Assembly (NCBI GenBank): GCA_021802165.1
Contig: JAKAAU010000096.1
Span: 1-6,351, forward strand
DNA: 6,351 bases
Direction: 5' to 3'
DNA from: Thermoplasmata archaeon
GTDB lineage: Archaea; Thermoplasmatota; Thermoplasmata; Thermoplasmatales; Thermoplasmataceae
The notes under the pieces were generated by a model. The model was not told where the DNA came from. It ran no database searches and worked only from the letters and a program-made list of their open reading frames with translations. Every line of letters starts with the position of its first letter. Positions within the stretch are counted from its first letter, which is position 1. The position numbers and the translations under genes are program-made. Of the stretch, positions 6,066 to 6,351 are shown piece by piece.

Positions 6066-6230
6066 GGCATTCCATTTTCCATGCCCTGACACTAAAAAAT
6101 TAACACATATCCAATGCTGATACAATAGTTTTTATCCATTAAAATAGAAGCAATACCCTATTTAGAATAAATATTCAGGTTTATTTCCAGTTGATATGAT
6201 CAGTTTCCTGCCTGTAATTAAGCATTGTCG

Positions 6231-6255
6231 TAAATATTAAAAGGATGTTTAAAAT
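6231..6255 (+). promoter_or_regulatory. TATA-like elements before the right-edge gene
   Basis: TAAATATTAAA at 6231-6241 is about 28 bases before a GTG at 6264, and TTTAAAAT at 6248-6255 is about 33 bases before the ATG at 6285. Either could be the TATA box of the partial gene, and the choice affects its start codon. Confidence 0.3.
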
Positions 6256-6284
6256 AGGCTCTGGTGAATACCGGGCTTAAAGGC

Positions 6285-6351
6285 ATGAACAGGATTGAAA
6301 TGCGTTACCTTGCAAAGCTGCTTCCTGTATTTTTAAGATTCAGCTCAGATC
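6285..6351 (+). CDS. Partial unidentified gene, cut by the right edge
   Basis: An open frame starting MNRIEMRYLAKLLPVFLRF runs to the window end without a stop (22 full codons). An in-frame GTG at 6264 would add seven residues, and the frame is closed upstream by TAG at 6255-6257. A further in-frame ATG is at 6300. TATA-like elements lie at suitable distances, and the G+C content rises compared with the intergenic DNA before it, both supporting a real gene start. The visible part is basic and amphipathic, and is too short for me to assign a family. Confidence 0.45.
   Translation, partial: MNRIEMRYLAKLLPVFLRFSSD

Larger units (their letters stand above)
6008..6284. other. Long intergenic region with repeated TATCCA half-sites
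   Basis: About 260-280 bases carry no gene I can support, which is the longest gap in the window. Besides the perfect inverted repeat at 6048-6065, the half-site ATATCCA recurs at 6107-6113 and TATCCA at 6133-6138. A second looser inverted repeat, GGCAT at 6066-6070 and ATGCC at 6081-6085, follows directly. TGATATGATCA at 6192-6202 is a short palindrome nearer the right-hand gene. The region would contain divergent promoters for the regulator and the right-edge gene. Confidence 0.5.

Noticed and set aside
6064..6240. Tiny + strand frames at 6064-6120 (18 residues) and 6196-6240 (14 residues)
   Set aside because: They are too short, lack a placed promoter or ribosome binding site, and overlap the repeat-rich regulatory stretch. 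Chance frames are expected here.
6008..6284. Possible tRNA or small RNA gene in the long intergenic region
   Set aside because: There is no cloverleaf-like set of stems and no GTTCRANNC-type T-loop motif. The inverted repeats are better explained as protein-binding sites.
1..6351. Mobile element, CRISPR array or integration site
   Set aside because: I found no transposase, integrase, terminal inverted repeats with target duplications, or regularly spaced repeats. Codon use looks uniform across the genes.

Overview
The window looks like a piece of a Thermoplasmatales-type archaeal chromosome (a Ferroplasma or Acidiplasma-like acidophile is the best guess; this is inference, not a database match). 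The clues are A+T-rich DNA, heavy use of AGG/AGA and ATA codons, TATA boxes about 22-28 bases ahead of start codons with no convincing Shine-Dalgarno sites (leaderless transcripts), T-tract ends, archaeal protein families, and a membrane protein whose outside loops are rich in Asn/Ser/Thr/Tyr and poor in charge, as expected for a protein facing acid.

Layout, left to right. A six-repeat TPR protein (125-811, +) is followed by a T-tract. A zinc-binding-type alcohol/quinone dehydrogenase of the MDR superfamily (910-1863, +) ends tail to tail, with a 6-base overlap, against ribulose-phosphate 3-epimerase (1858-2508, -). A 162-base divergent promoter region (2509-2670) holds a 19-bp imperfect palindrome. 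An 864-residue MMPL/RND-type membrane transporter (2671-5265, +) then converges, with a 35-base overlap, on a 258-residue tandem Lrp/AsnC-like regulator (5231-6007, -). A non-coding stretch of about 260-280 bases follows, with a clear inverted repeat and further half-sites next to the regulator's promoter. The start of an unidentified + strand gene runs off the right edge.

The genes do not form one operon. Each has its own TATA-like element, and strands alternate (+ + - + - +). The only evident functional links are the convergent transporter/regulator pair, where the regulator could control itself or the transporter, and the shared divergent promoter region of the epimerase and the transporter. 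I see no mobile element, CRISPR array, tRNA or rRNA. I did not find a clearly new multi-gene system. The points most worth a second look are a dehydrogenase that has lost all three catalytic zinc ligands while keeping an Asp-Cys-Cys-Cys structural zinc site, the tandem-duplicated Lrp regulator with its putative operator cluster, and the sequon-dense archaeal MMPL transporter.
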